A stretch of DNA of 64,000 nt from Planctomycetaceae bacterium (lineage in GTDB: Bacteria > Planctomycetota > Planctomycetia > Pirellulales > Pirellulaceae): positions 1 through 64,000 of the forward strand of contig SXOA01000029.1 in the NCBI GenBank assembly GCA_005778405.1, written 5' to 3'. Below are positions 34,252 through 43,005 of this stretch, piece after piece; the stretch's first letter is position 1; each line of letters opens with the position of its first letter. The notes below the pieces were generated by a model. That model did no database searches, had not been told where the DNA came from, and saw only the letters and a list, made by a program, of their open reading frames with translations. The translations under genes were made by a program, and so were the position numbers.

Positions 34252-34869
34252 ATGAACAACGAAGTCGAAGAATTCCTGAGGCGGGCAGCAGCGCGGCGAG
34301 CGCAAGTGGAAGCCCAAATGCGAGCCCAGGCGGAAGCTCGCGCCCGCGGCCAGCAGATGCCTCCTCCTCAGCAGCAACAGATTCCCGTCGCCTATTCGCC
34401 CCAGCAGCCTCCCGTTGCCTACGGCCAGGCCCGCCCCACTCCCCCGCGAATGACGGCAGCCCCGCAGGCCCTTTCGCAGCAACAGGCGTATAACAATCCG
34501 TCGATGGCCCAAACGGTGGTCGCGGCCGAGCTGGCCGAGAGCACCGACCGGGTGGCAGCTTCCGTGGCGTCCCACCTCCGAGGCGCTCAGCAAATCAGCG
34601 AACACACGGCTCATCTTTCCGGCCGCGTGGATTTGGCTGACGACGAGATGGATGCCCGATTGCACCAGACGTTCGACCACCAGGTAGGACGGCTCAAGCA
34701 GACCACCTTGGCCACGGAGTCCGTTTCCCGCAGCGACTCCAACGCCACGGCTGCCGTCGTCGCCAAGGCCACGGTCCTGGGCATCGCCCACATGCTGCAA
34801 TCGCCCGAGAACATCCGCAGCGCGATCATCTTGAACGAAGTTTTCAACCGGCCGCTCGACCGTTGGTAG
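34252..34869 (+). CDS. Unknown protein downstream of floA
   Basis: A 205-residue soluble protein, not recognised. Residues 1-35 form a charged, alanine-rich helix ([30 protein letters not shown]) that may coil. A proline/glutamine-rich linker follows (about 36-85), then a helical C-terminal domain ([53 protein letters not shown]). Its distance to floA (73 bases, filled by a repeat) suggests a FloA-linked role, but that is inference. Confidence 0.7.
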   Translation: MNNEVEEFLRRAAARRAQVEAQMRAQAEARARGQQMPPPQQQQIPVAYSPQQPPVAYGQARPTPPRMTAAPQALSQQQAYNNPSMAQTVVAAELAESTDRVAASVASHLRGAQQISEHTAHLSGRVDLADDEMDARLHQTFDHQVGRLKQTTLATESVSRSDSNATAAVVAKATVLGIAHMLQSPENIRSAIILNEVFNRPLDRW

Positions 34870-34934
34870 TCGGTGCCACTGGTTGTTTTTTCTTCCCTTC
34901 TCAAATCTCAGATTTCAAATCTGCTTGCCACACC

Positions 34935-35852
34935 ATGAGCATCTCCAAGATTTCCCCCGGCTCCACTCGCATCGGCTGGATCGGCACCGGCGTCATGGGG
35001 CACAGCATGGCCGGCCACCTGATGGCTAAGGGCTTTGCCGCCACCGTCTATAGCCGCACCAAGTCCAAAACTCAGCCGCTGCTCGACAAAGGTGCCTCCT
35101 GGGGCGCGACACCCAAAGAAGTCGCCCAAAACAGCGACGTCGTCTTCGCCATCGTCGGCTTTCCCAAGGATGTGCGGGAGGTTTTTCTAGGAACTGACGG
35201 CGCACTGGCCGGCGCGAAGGCCGGCAGCGTCCTCGTGGACATGACCACCAGCGAGCCGTCACTGGCCGTCGAAATCTATGAAGCCGCTAAAAAGAAGGGC
35301 GTTCATGCGGTCGATGCCCCGGTTTCCGGCGGCGACGTGGGGGCAAAGGAAGCCCGCCTTTCGATCATGATCGGCGGCGACAAGGATGTAGTGGACGCAT
35401 TGCAACCCTGCTGGGAAGCGATGGGCAAGACCATCATTCACCAGGGGGGCCCCGGCTCCGGCCAGCACACCAAAGCGGTCAACCAAACGCTCATCGCCAG
35501 CAACATGATCGGCGTCTGCGAGGCCCTCCTCTACGCCTACAAAGCGGGCCTCGACCTCCCCACCGTGCTGCAATCGGTCGCCCCCGGCGCCGCCGGCAGT
35601 TGGTCCCTCTCCAACCTCGGCCCCCGCATCATCGCCGGCAATTTCGACCCCGGCTTCTTCGTGGAGCATTTCATCAAGGACATGGGAATCGTCCTCAGCG
35701 AAGCCCAACGCATGAACCTCGCCCTCCCCGGCATCGCCCTCGCCCGCCAACTCTACATCGCCCTCGCCGCCCAAGGCCACGCCCGCAGCGGCACGCATGC
35801 CCTGCTGCTGGCCCTGGCGAGCTTGTCGGGGGTGGAGTGGAAGAAGAAGTAA
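34935..35852 (+). CDS. NAD(P)-dependent beta-hydroxyacid dehydrogenase (3-hydroxyisobutyrate dehydrogenase family)
   Basis: A 305-residue enzyme oxidising a 3-hydroxyacid or reducing a semialdehyde. The Rossmann motif GWIGTGVMG (14-22), substrate-binding DAPVSGG (127-133) and catalytic Lys180 with Asn183 (HTKAVNQ) are all present. The related choices are tartronate semialdehyde reductase and glyoxylate/succinic semialdehyde reductase; sequence alone does not decide. ATG 34935 is chosen because it leads straight into the fold. Confidence 0.92.
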   Translation: MSISKISPGSTRIGWIGTGVMGHSMAGHLMAKGFAATVYSRTKSKTQPLLDKGASWGATPKEVAQNSDVVFAIVGFPKDVREVFLGTDGALAGAKAGSVLVDMTTSEPSLAVEIYEAAKKKGVHAVDAPVSGGDVGAKEARLSIMIGGDKDVVDALQPCWEAMGKTIIHQGGPGSGQHTKAVNQTLIASNMIGVCEALLYAYKAGLDLPTVLQSVAPGAAGSWSLSNLGPRIIAGNFDPGFFVEHFIKDMGIVLSEAQRMNLALPGIALARQLYIALAAQGHARSGTHALLLALASLSGVEWKKK

Positions 35853-35855
35853 GTT

Positions 35856-36092
35856 ATGAATTCACGTCTTTGCCCTCATTGCGGCGCATCCTTGAGAGGT
35901 TCTGCGCAGCAATGCTGGATGTGCAATGCAAGAACTAGCGCGTCGCGAACCAAATCGCCTAACAGCAGCAAAAGTACTCAAGAATCACTTGTCCGCACGG
36001 GCACTGCGATTGCAGTGACAGTTCTCATTCTGGCAGCCCTCTTTATCGCGCTATGCATCACGTGCGTGATTTTTCCACCGAGCTTTAGGTAG
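35856..36092 (+). CDS. Small zinc-ribbon membrane protein
   Basis: A 78-residue protein with an N-terminal zinc ribbon (CPHC at 6-9 and CWMC at 20-23) and a C-terminal hydrophobic segment at about 48-74 (TAIAVTVLILAALFIALCITCVIF). It begins three bases after the dehydrogenase stop. This layout suggests a cytoplasmic zinc ribbon anchored to the membrane; partner unknown. Confidence 0.7.
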   Translation: MNSRLCPHCGASLRGSAQQCWMCNARTSASRTKSPNSSKSTQESLVRTGTAIAVTVLILAALFIALCITCVIFPPSFR

Positions 36093-36136
36093 TTTTGTCG
36101 CCATGTAAGCGACCCGAAATCATTGGACTTGTTCGT

Positions 36137-36688
36137 CTAACGAAACAATTCCGCCACCGCACACCGAAATCCCGGCAGCACTTTCTCATCCTGGAGCACG
36201 TCGTTCTCGCTGAAGGTGCGAGAAAGGCCGTCGGGGGTGAAGGCGACGACTTCGCGGCTGCGGGGGTAAACGTTCCAGACGAGAGCGCTGCCCGCGTGGA
36301 GATATTCCAGCGTCTTGCCGCGGATTTCTACGGCGGTTTCGTCGGGCGAGATGATTTCAATCGCCAGGTCCGGTGCGAGATTCCAGAAAGCTTCGGGGAT
36401 GCCCGACGCGGGAATGCGAGCCCGAGAGATAAAGTAAACGTCCGGTCCACGGACGAGGTCGGGATCGCGGTCGAGAATGAAGCCCGATTCGGTCCCCGCC
36501 TCACCGTGATTTCCCGCGGATGCCCAAGCGTCAAGTCGTGACGCAAGGCGAATCGCCACAATTCCGTGAATTCCACCTGGGGGCATAGAAATCACTACCT
36601 CTCCTGCCACGAGCTCGCGGCGTCTGCCGTTTTCCGGCGAATGCCAGAATTCCTCGGCAGTCATCAGTTTGGGGGCGACAGTGTTCAT
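36137..36688 (-). CDS. Uma2-family (DUF820) putative endonuclease
   Basis: A 183-residue Uma2 protein with PD-(D/E)XK-like fold. The opening MTAEEFWHSPENGRRRELVAGEVVISMPPG holds the conserved E-L-x-x-G-E, and VRGPDVYFISRARIP, PDLAIEIISPDETAVEIRGKTLEYLHAGSALVWNVYP is the catalytic core with Asp and Glu-Ile-x-Ser. Biological function in bacteria is unclear. A second Uma2 gene lies at 58763-59473. Start 36688 has AAGG upstream. Confidence 0.92.
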   Translation of the reverse strand: MNTVAPKLMTAEEFWHSPENGRRRELVAGEVVISMPPGGIHGIVAIRLASRLDAWASAGNHGEAGTESGFILDRDPDLVRGPDVYFISRARIPASGIPEAFWNLAPDLAIEIISPDETAVEIRGKTLEYLHAGSALVWNVYPRSREVVAFTPDGLSRTFSENDVLQDEKVLPGFRCAVAELFR

Positions 36689-36759
36689 ACCTTGAATTGT
36701 AGCTGACGCGGCTACGGCTGGCAAAAGCGGAATGAAGCGGTCGTCGCTATACTCTCAGC

Positions 36760-38286
36760 ATGACCGCCGAGGACATCAACACCGCAGAGGCTTCGCCGCT
36801 GGAATCGCCGCCGCGGCTTCTGTCGATAGGCGGCCTGTTCGCGGGGCCGCTGCTGGCGGTGGGGGTTTATTTTCTGCTGCTGTGGCAAGCGCCGGATTTG
36901 GCTCATGCGCCACGCGCGACGGCGGCGATTGCCGTGCTGATGGCGATGTGGTGGATGAGCGAGGCGATTCCGCTGGAGGCGACTTCGCTCTTGCCGCTGG
37001 TGCTGCTGCCGCTCTTGGGGGCGGCGAAGAACTTTCAGGCGGCGGCGACGCCCTTTGCCGATAAGGCCATTTTTCTCTATCTGGGCGGCTTCATCTTGGC
37101 ACTAGCGGTGGAGAAGTGGGGGCTGCACCGGCGGCTGGCGCTGCTGACGCTACTGGCAGCGGGGACGCGGCCGTCGTGGCTCATTGGCGGGTTCATGCTG
37201 GCGACGGCGGGGATCAGCCTGTGGATCAGCAACACGGCCACAGCGGTGATGATGCTCCCCATCGGCATCAGCGTGGTGCAACTCGCCGAGAAACGGATGG
37301 CGGGAGGCTCACCAAGGGACTCCGCGAATTTTGCCACGGCTTTGCTCATCTCCATCGCCTATGCCTCGAGCCTCGGCGGAATGGGGACGCTTATCGGCAC
37401 GCCGCCGAACGTGTTCTTCCGGGCCTTTATGGGTGAGAAAGGGATTGAAATTAACTTCGGACAGTGGATGCTGTTCGCCATTCCCGTCGTTGGCGTGTTC
37501 ATGGTGCTCTGCTGGTTGCTGCTCACGAAATTGCTGTTCCCCGTCTCGCTGAAGGAGATTCCCGGCGGCCGGGAATTGATTCGCAGCGAGCTGGCGAGTC
37601 TGGGGCCAGTTTCGCGCGGCGAGTGGACAGTGGCCATCGTCTTTCTCGTTACCGCGCTTGCCTGGGTTTTCCGCGACAGCCTGACCCAGTGGGAATGGCT
37701 CGCCACGAACCTGCCTGTCATCAGCTCCATCGACGACTCCGTCATCGCCATGACCGCCGCGGTGCTCCTCTTTCTGCTGCCGGTCAGCTTCAGCCGCGGC
37801 ATTTTCGCCATGGACTGGAAATCAGCATCTCGGCTCCCGTGGGGCGTGCTGCTGCTCTTCGGCGGAGGCCTGAGCCTTTCGAAAGCGATGGAAGAAACGA
37901 AGCTAGCGGACTGGATTGGGGCCAACGTATCGCAGCTCGGCGTGCTTCCGACACCAATTCTAATTATCCTGGTCGTCGCCGGCGTCGTTTTTTTCTCCGA
38001 ACTCGCCAGCAACCTGGCGACTGCCACGGCCCTGCTGCCCGTTCTGTATCAAGTCGCCATCGGGCTCGAACTCGATCCGAAACTCCTTTGCGTTCCCGCT
38101 ATCCTCGCCGCCAGTTGCGGGTTCATGCTTCCGGTCGCTACGCCTCCCAACGCCATCGTCTTCGGCACCGGCCGCATCGGCATCCGCCAAATGATGAAAG
38201 CCGGCCTCTGGCTGGATCTGGCCGGGATTGGTCTGATTACGCTGGCCACCTACACGCTGGGTTGGGTACTGGGGGTCAAGCTGTAA
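36760..38286 (+). CDS. DASS-family anion:sodium symporter (SLC13-like)
   Basis: An integral membrane protein of 508 residues with about 12 hydrophobic segments, importing dicarboxylates, phosphate or sulfate with Na+. Signature regions: LMAMWWMSEAIPLEATSLLPLVLLPLLG near residue 65-90, ISNTATAVMMLPIGISV (substrate/Na+ motif SNT), and ASSLGGMGTLIGTPPNVFF. A second SNL/NAT-like stretch (ELASNLATATALLPVL; ASCGFMLPVATPPNAIVFG) is near the C-terminus. The substrate is not determined. Confidence 0.92.
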   Translation: MTAEDINTAEASPLESPPRLLSIGGLFAGPLLAVGVYFLLLWQAPDLAHAPRATAAIAVLMAMWWMSEAIPLEATSLLPLVLLPLLGAAKNFQAAATPFADKAIFLYLGGFILALAVEKWGLHRRLALLTLLAAGTRPSWLIGGFMLATAGISLWISNTATAVMMLPIGISVVQLAEKRMAGGSPRDSANFATALLISIAYASSLGGMGTLIGTPPNVFFRAFMGEKGIEINFGQWMLFAIPVVGVFMVLCWLLLTKLLFPVSLKEIPGGRELIRSELASLGPVSRGEWTVAIVFLVTALAWVFRDSLTQWEWLATNLPVISSIDDSVIAMTAAVLLFLLPVSFSRGIFAMDWKSASRLPWGVLLLFGGGLSLSKAMEETKLADWIGANVSQLGVLPTPILIILVVAGVVFFSELASNLATATALLPVLYQVAIGLELDPKLLCVPAILAASCGFMLPVATPPNAIVFGTGRIGIRQMMKAGLWLDLAGIGLITLATYTLGWVLGVKL

Positions 38287-38325
38287 GCGACGAAGTGCTT
38301 GCAAATCGCTCAAACGGATTTTAGA

Positions 38326-39195
38326 ATGACGCCGATGAAGCCCACGCTCCTGCAAGCCGCTTTGGCCGAAGTCCTGGGGACTTTCCTGCTCATTCTGTTC
38401 GGCTGCGGGGCTGTGCATGCGGCGGTGCTGACCGGTGCCCAGAGCGGCCTGTGGCAGGTGGCGATCGTCTGGGGAGTCGCCATCATGCTGGCCGCCTATG
38501 TCTGTGGCGGCATCAGCGGGGCACACATCAACCCGGCCATCACGATTGCTTTGGCCCTCTGGGGCCGCTTCGATTGGAATCGCGTGCCGGTTTACATTGT
38601 CGCGCAACTGGGCGGAGCGATGCTCGCCGCTGCCGTTTTGTTCGTTCTGTATGGTCCGCTGTTGGCGAAAAAGGAGCAGGACAAAAATGTGCTTCGCGGC
38701 GAGCTCGGGAGCATCCTCACCGCCACGTGCTACGGAGAGTATTATCCGGCTCCTGGTGGTCTCGCTGCCGGAGAACAGGACTTCCAAAAGGACGAATGGA
38801 CGATGCTTGCGAGCACGGTTCCCTTCCACGTCGCCTTTATCGCGGAAATCCTGGGAACCGCTATGCTTGCCCTCGTCGTTTTCGCTGTCACCGACCCCCG
38901 CAACACGTCCGGCCCGCCGCCGGCTCTTGCGCCGGTGTTCATTGGGCTCTGTGTGGCGATCCTGATTTCCATCATTGCCCCGCTCACGCAAGCCTGCTTC
39001 AATCCGGCCCGCGACTTCGGCCCGCGACTCTTTGCGTATTTCGCCGGCTGGGGGGAAGCAGCCATTCCCGGTCCCAATGGACATGGATTTTTCACCGTTT
39101 ACATCCTCGCTCCCATCATCGGTGCAGCCGCGGGGGGAGGACTCTATGAGCGGGTGCTGCGGAACTTTCTGCCGAGAACCAATCAGCAATTATGA
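38326..39195 (+). CDS. glpF: MIP-family aquaglyceroporin (glycerol facilitator)
   Basis: A 289-residue channel with both half-helix motifs: HINPAIT (NPA at 69-71) and CFNPARD (NPA 226-228, Asp230). The Asp after the second NPA and the long loops typify the glycerol-conducting branch. An unusually long extracellular insertion (about 115-165: KKEQDKNVLRGELGSIL...EQDFQKDEW) is noted. Start 38326 is preferred; 38335 is possible. Its stop overlaps the next gene as ATGA. No glycerol kinase is close. Confidence 0.93.
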   Translation: MTPMKPTLLQAALAEVLGTFLLILFGCGAVHAAVLTGAQSGLWQVAIVWGVAIMLAAYVCGGISGAHINPAITIALALWGRFDWNRVPVYIVAQLGGAMLAAAVLFVLYGPLLAKKEQDKNVLRGELGSILTATCYGEYYPAPGGLAAGEQDFQKDEWTMLASTVPFHVAFIAEILGTAMLALVVFAVTDPRNTSGPPPALAPVFIGLCVAILISIIAPLTQACFNPARDFGPRLFAYFAGWGEAAIPGPNGHGFFTVYILAPIIGAAAGGGLYERVLRNFLPRTNQQL

Positions 39196-40379
39196 ACAAC
39201 CAGGTTCTCATCCGTGTTCGTTCGTGTTTCATCCGTGGCCTCTGCCTCGGCTTGATTCTGATTGCCGGTAAAGCCAGTGCCCAGCAACTATCCCAAAACG
39301 GCGCATCGACCATTCTCGATCCCGCTCAGCCGTACCGAGCGGAGAAGCTGAACCCGATCAGCTATGCGGCCGATTGCTCGGTGATTGTCACGCCGCCGTA
39401 TAAAGCGAAAGTGCTCAGGGTCTGGATTCCGATTCCGCCGTCGAGCGGAGGGCAGATCGTCCGCGCCAGTGAATTTTCGACATTCCCTGTCGACGTGCAG
39501 CCGAAGATCGGCACTGAAAGGACTTTCGGCAACCAGTTCGCCTACTTTGAATTCAAAGACCCTCAAGGGGCGCAGGTCATTCGTCACAAGTTTCAGGTCC
39601 AAACCTTTGAGCTCCGCTGGAACATTCAGCCAGAACAGGTGACCGCGGTGAAGAAGTGGCCGACTGGTTTCGATGTGTTTCGCCGAAGTGAATCCCAGGC
39701 GGTCGTAGTGGATGACCGGTTTCAAAAGCTGCTGAAGGAGATTTCCCCGGACCGAAAGAGCCCCCTAGCGGATCTGTCACTGGTTATGACCTGGGTAGGA
39801 GAGAACTTTACTTACGACCATCACGACGCCTCTCTCGCCGCGGATTCCGTCAAGGCCTTTGAGTCTCACCGCGGCCACTGCAGCGACTACCACGGTTTTT
39901 GTGCGGCGATGGGCCGGGCCATGGGCTATCCCACGCGGGTCACTTACGGCATCAACACCTTCTCCAAAAACTCGCCGTCCCACTGCAAGTTGGAAGCCTT
40001 TCTGCCCCCCTACGGCTGGGTGAGCTTCGACGTTTCGGAAACGCAGAAGCTCGTGGCCGCCATCAAGAAGGACGGCAAGCTCGCGGAAAAGGAAAAGGCC
40101 GAACTCATCACCGCCGCCAGTCAGCGGCTTACGTTGGGCTTCCGTGACAACACCTGGTTCCTGCAAACCGTCGGCACCGATTACGACTTGGAGCCGCCGG
40201 CTAAAAAACGGGTCCCCGTCGTCCGCACCGCCTACATCGAGGCCGACGGCGTGGCCCTCCCTGACCCCGACCCCGCCGACCCGCTCAAGCGAGAGTTCGC
40301 CTGGATGACAGCTTATGAGTTCAAGTCGGAAGGGAAGGTCGTTAATCCGTTTGCGGAATATGGCAGTCTGACGAAATGA
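39192..40379 (+). CDS. Secreted transglutaminase-like protein
   Basis: A 395-residue exported protein with a signal peptide (about 1-31, ending GKASAQQ) and a transglutaminase core. Catalytic triad visible: Cys230 (HRGHCSDYHGF), His264 (SPSHCKLEAF) and Asp280 (WVSFDVSE). The N-terminal half is likely a beta-sandwich. It resembles other planctomycete predicted proteases; substrate is unknown. It is coupled to glpF by a four-base overlap. Its stop TGA falls within the start of a repeat element, so the last codons (LTK) may be repeat-derived. Confidence 0.87.
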   Translation: MNNQVLIRVRSCFIRGLCLGLILIAGKASAQQLSQNGASTILDPAQPYRAEKLNPISYAADCSVIVTPPYKAKVLRVWIPIPPSSGGQIVRASEFSTFPVDVQPKIGTERTFGNQFAYFEFKDPQGAQVIRHKFQVQTFELRWNIQPEQVTAVKKWPTGFDVFRRSESQAVVVDDRFQKLLKEISPDRKSPLADLSLVMTWVGENFTYDHHDASLAADSVKAFESHRGHCSDYHGFCAAMGRAMGYPTRVTYGINTFSKNSPSHCKLEAFLPPYGWVSFDVSETQKLVAAIKKDGKLAEKEKAELITAASQRLTLGFRDNTWFLQTVGTDYDLEPPAKKRVPVVRTAYIEADGVALPDPDPADPLKREFAWMTAYEFKSEGKVVNPFAEYGSLTK

Positions 40380-40474
40380 CGAAATGACGAAATGACGAAA
40401 TTCGAATGGCGAATGGCGAATGAAAGGCAGGAAGAATCAATAGGTCTTCAATTCGCCATTCGAATTTCGTCATT
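40370..40474. repeat. GACGAAAT / CATTCGAATTTCGTC palindromic element, copy 4
   Basis: The left arm holds four GACGAAAT-type tandem units then TTCGAATGGCGAATGGCG; the right arm ends ATTCGCCATTCGAATTTCGT. It gives the TGA stop of the transglutaminase gene and lies before the CobW-type gene. The middle GAAAGGCAGGA resembles copy 1. Confidence 0.85.
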
Positions 40475-40517
40475 GCCTTTCCCATATATCTTTCCATCAT
40501 CTCAAGAGACTACCCAC

Positions 40518-41624
40518 ATGCCTCCAATTCGCTTTATCATGCTCGGCGGGTTTCTCGGCGCCGGAAAAACGACCACCATCGCCCGTCTGGCTCGGCACTA
40601 CCAGAACCAAGGCAAGAGAATCGGCATCGTCACCAACGACCAGGCGACAGACCTTGTCGATACGAACAGCCTCCGCTCGCAAGGGTTTGAAGTCGGCGAG
40701 GTTCCCGGTTCTTGCTTCTGCTGCAATTTCAACGCCCTGACCGCCACGGTCGAAAGCCTGAGTGCTGATGAACGGCCGGACATTGTCATTGCCGAGCCAG
40801 TCGGAAGTTGCACCGATCTGGTTGCGACCGTCGTTCGCCCGCTGCAAAAACAGTACGGCGGCAGCTTTGACGTCGCCCCCTACGGCGTCCTTCTGAAACC
40901 GGGCCACGGCAGCCGCATCTTGCGCGGCGAGAAGAAAGGAGGCTTTTCGCCACAAGCCGCTTACATTTTCAAAAAGCAGCTCGAAGAAGCCGACTTTGTC
41001 GTGATCAATCGGATGGACGAATTGACTCCGCCCGAAGCCGACGAGCTCACGCGGCTCTTGGGGGAGCAGTTTCCCGGCATTCCCGTCCTGCGGCAAAGCG
41101 CCAAATCCGGGGCGGGTTTTGACGCTCTGGTCGAATTTCTGGAGCAGCGCGGCAGCTTTGGCCGCCGCCTGATGGACCTCGATTACGACGTTTATGCCGA
41201 AGGGGAAGCAGAACTCGGCTGGCTCAACAGTAGCCTCACCGTCACGGCGGAGCGGGAATTAGACCTCGATGATCTGCTCCTGTCGATCATCACGCGGCTG
41301 CGCGATTCGCTGGCGGGAATCGATGCCGAGACGGCGCACCTCAAGGCAATCGGCATGGCCGAAGGGCTGTACGGCGTAGCCAACCTCGTCAGTAGCTCCG
41401 CCTCGCCGGAACTTTCGCTGCCATCGAATGGGCGCGTGAAAGAGGCCCAACTCGTCGTCAACGCCCGCGTCGCCACCGCGCCGGAAACTCTCATCGAGCA
41501 AGTCACGTCCGCGGTTGCTGCCGCCTGCTCCGCCGCCGATGCCCGGCCCACCTTCCACCAGACCCAAAGCTTCCGTCCCGGCCGCCCGCAGCCGACACAC
41601 CGGATTCTGGAGACGGTAGGGTAG
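40518..41624 (+). CDS. CobW/COG0523 family GTP-binding metallochaperone
   Basis: A 368-residue G3E GTPase. Walker A GGFLGAGKTTT (10-20), the metal-binding GSCFCCNFN (CXCC at Cys66, Cys68-69), and the guanine motif NRMDEL are present. COG0523 proteins insert or traffic Zn, Co or other metals. The C-terminal domain (about 240-368) is less typical. ATG 40518 begins at the fold; the longer frame reads through the repeat. Confidence 0.88.
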   Translation: MPPIRFIMLGGFLGAGKTTTIARLARHYQNQGKRIGIVTNDQATDLVDTNSLRSQGFEVGEVPGSCFCCNFNALTATVESLSADERPDIVIAEPVGSCTDLVATVVRPLQKQYGGSFDVAPYGVLLKPGHGSRILRGEKKGGFSPQAAYIFKKQLEEADFVVINRMDELTPPEADELTRLLGEQFPGIPVLRQSAKSGAGFDALVEFLEQRGSFGRRLMDLDYDVYAEGEAELGWLNSSLTVTAERELDLDDLLLSIITRLRDSLAGIDAETAHLKAIGMAEGLYGVANLVSSSASPELSLPSNGRVKEAQLVVNARVATAPETLIEQVTSAVAAACSAADARPTFHQTQSFRPGRPQPTHRILETVG

Positions 41625-41632
41625 GAAGGCGG

Positions 41633-41709
41633 AAAAATCGAAATTCGAAATTCGAATGGCGAATGTAAACAGCACATCACACTCTCTTCCATTCGTCATT
41701 CGAGTTTCC
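41633..41709. repeat. GAAATTCGAA / CATTCGTCATTCG palindromic element, copy 5
   Basis: Begins nine bases after the CobW-type gene stop and ends before the next ATG (41712). The left arm has tandem CGAAATT units then CGAATGGCGAATG; the right arm is CATTCGTCATTCGAGTTTC. It is the most degenerate of the five copies. Confidence 0.75.
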
Positions 41710-41711
41710 CC

Positions 41712-42221
41712 ATGTCCGCCTCCCTCATCCTCCTCGAACGCACTTCCCGCTGGGCCGCTGCATTCCGCCGGGAAATGCGCAAGGCCGCGCCCAGTCGGCA
41801 GCGACGGGGTCGGGAGTCTTTGGCGTCAAACTCTGTTCTTTTGGCAAAAACTTTTGACGCCAAAGACTCCCGACCCCTTGCCCTTCAAGAAGTCCGCAGC
41901 ATCCCACATTGCCAGCGCGAGCTGGAGGCAGCTCCCTATTCCGTTGTCGCAGTGGAGGTGTTGCCGCAAAACCTGGTTGCCGCGGCAAAGGCTCTCGGCG
42001 ACTGGAGCCACCGCTTCCCCCAGGCTCGCTTTCTCGTGCTCGCGGCCCGCGGATTGGAGCCTTACGAGCTGCTGCTGCGGGAAGCCGGCGCACTCCATGT
42101 TGTTTTCTCCCCGCGCTCGCTCGACCCGCTGCTCCGCCTCATCCGCCGACACCTGGCCAGAGCGCCGCAGCCTGAGTTGACGCTGGAAGAGTCTGTTTGG
42201 GCGGGGCTGCCGTGGGGCTGA
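41712..42221 (+). CDS. Unknown protein with an in-frame palindrome insertion
   Basis: A 169-residue protein not recognised. The C-terminal part (SVVAVEVLPQNLVAAAKALGDWSHRFPQARFLVLAARGLEPYELLLREAGALHVVFSPRSLDPLLRLIRRHLA) reads like a receiver-type or Rossmann-like alpha/beta domain. Residues 32-56 (GRESLASNSVLLAKTFDAKDSR) are encoded by a REP-like 72-base hairpin (41806-41877) and are probably not part of the ancestral protein. The frame is retained over it, so the gene may be still active. Confidence 0.65.
   Translation: MSASLILLERTSRWAAAFRREMRKAAPSRQRRGRESLASNSVLLAKTFDAKDSRPLALQEVRSIPHCQRELEAAPYSVVAVEVLPQNLVAAAKALGDWSHRFPQARFLVLAARGLEPYELLLREAGALHVVFSPRSLDPLLRLIRRHLARAPQPELTLEESVWAGLPWG
41806..41877. 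repeat. REP-like perfect 25-bp hairpin inside a gene
   Basis: Perfect 25-base arms at 41806-41830 and 41853-41877 (GGGGTCGGGAGTCTTTGGCG with its complement) enclose a 22-base loop. The element, 72 bases and so a multiple of three, is inside the 41712 gene and keeps frame. Confidence 0.9.
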
Positions 42222-42230
42222 GCAGCGCCA

Positions 42231-42248
42231 AAAGAAGTCAGCTTCTTT
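42231..42248 (+). terminator. Weak hairpin after the 41712 gene
   Basis: AAAGAAG (42231-42237) pairs with CTTCTTT (42242-42248) over a TCAG loop, only ten bases after the stop at 42221. It is AT-rich and lacks a pure T-tract beyond the stem, so terminator function is uncertain. Confidence 0.3.
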
Positions 42249-42322
42249 CGAGTTCCTGCGGGGAGTAAGATAACCCCGCACAAGTGCCGCTGGGGAATCA
42301 TACCGCAACGAGGATCGTTCCC

Positions 42323-42547
42323 ATGTTCAAAACCATCGCGATCATAACGTCGTCGATCTTCTTCACGATTCTGGGGATCATCGCCGGACTGGTGATTGTC
42401 CTCAATCGCCCGGCTGACTTTCAAGACCGCGAAGGGTTCATTACAATTCTGATGGTCTTGCTGCCAACTGCTGGCGGATTGTTGGCGGGAATCGTGGTGG
42501 GCGTCCTGGCGGCAGTGATGGGAGGATCGACGACGCGGTCAGGTTAG
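42323..42547 (+). CDS. Small membrane protein (two TM segments)
   Basis: A 74-residue protein with hydrophobic stretches at about 4-27 (TIAIITSSIFFTILGIIAGLVIVL) and 38-67 (FITILMVLLPTAGGLLAGIVVGVLAAVM). No family is recognised. The stop overlaps the end of the opposing small gene by four bases. Confidence 0.55.
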   Translation: MFKTIAIITSSIFFTILGIIAGLVIVLNRPADFQDREGFITILMVLLPTAGGLLAGIVVGVLAAVMGGSTTRSG

Positions 42548-42765
42548 TTTTGCCGATCGGGCTGCGGCACCTGGGGCCGCTTTGCATCGTCCCCCTCGTC
42601 TCCTTTGTCCCCCCAGCGCTCAAACAGCCGCTGGCGGAAATATTGTTCGGACTCCGTAGTGCGGCGGAGCAATCTGGTAGTGCGAACATGGTCCCACCCC
42701 CAACCGGCGGCCAGCCCGGCAATCAAAAGGAGAGCTGCCAGTTTGGGTCTTGAAAAACTAAACAT
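42544..42765 (-). CDS. Small membrane-anchored protein
   Basis: A 73-residue frame with one N-terminal hydrophobic segment (PKLAALLLIAGLAAGWGW, about 7-24) followed by a charged tail (RTTRLLRRTTESEQYFRQRLFERWGDKGDEGDD). It is tail to tail with the preceding gene. This composition is believable for a real protein, but no homologue is recognised. An AGGAGAG-like site lies just upstream of its ATG on the minus strand reading. Confidence 0.5.
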   Translation of the reverse strand: MFSFSRPKLAALLLIAGLAAGWGWDHVRTTRLLRRTTESEQYFRQRLFERWGDKGDEGDDAKRPQVPQPDRQN

Positions 42766-43005
42766 CCGCTCTCCTGTCCTTTGCTCTTGACGACGAAGAA
42801 TAAACCCAGCTTGGGCGGCAAGGTTTCGACGAAGCGCACGAGGATGCCAGCCATCGGGCCATTGTGCCTATACGAATCCTGGCCTGGGGCGCTATAATCA
42901 ATAAGACACGATGCGAATCGTTTTTCGCCCCGTTTTCACCGCAAAGCGGCCCGTAGTCCCACCTTGGCCGCTCCCCTCCCTGGGCCTCCCGGCCCTTTTT
43001 CTGTT

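Noticed and set aside
37960-39189. 409-codon minus-strand frame opposite the transporter and aquaglyceroporin genes
   Set aside because: Low-complexity antisense of two membrane-protein genes; no family motif.
40370-40474. Tandem GACGAAAT/CGAATGG units as a CRISPR array
   Set aside because: Units are 8-9 bases without regular spacers and form the arm of a palindrome; no cas gene nearby.
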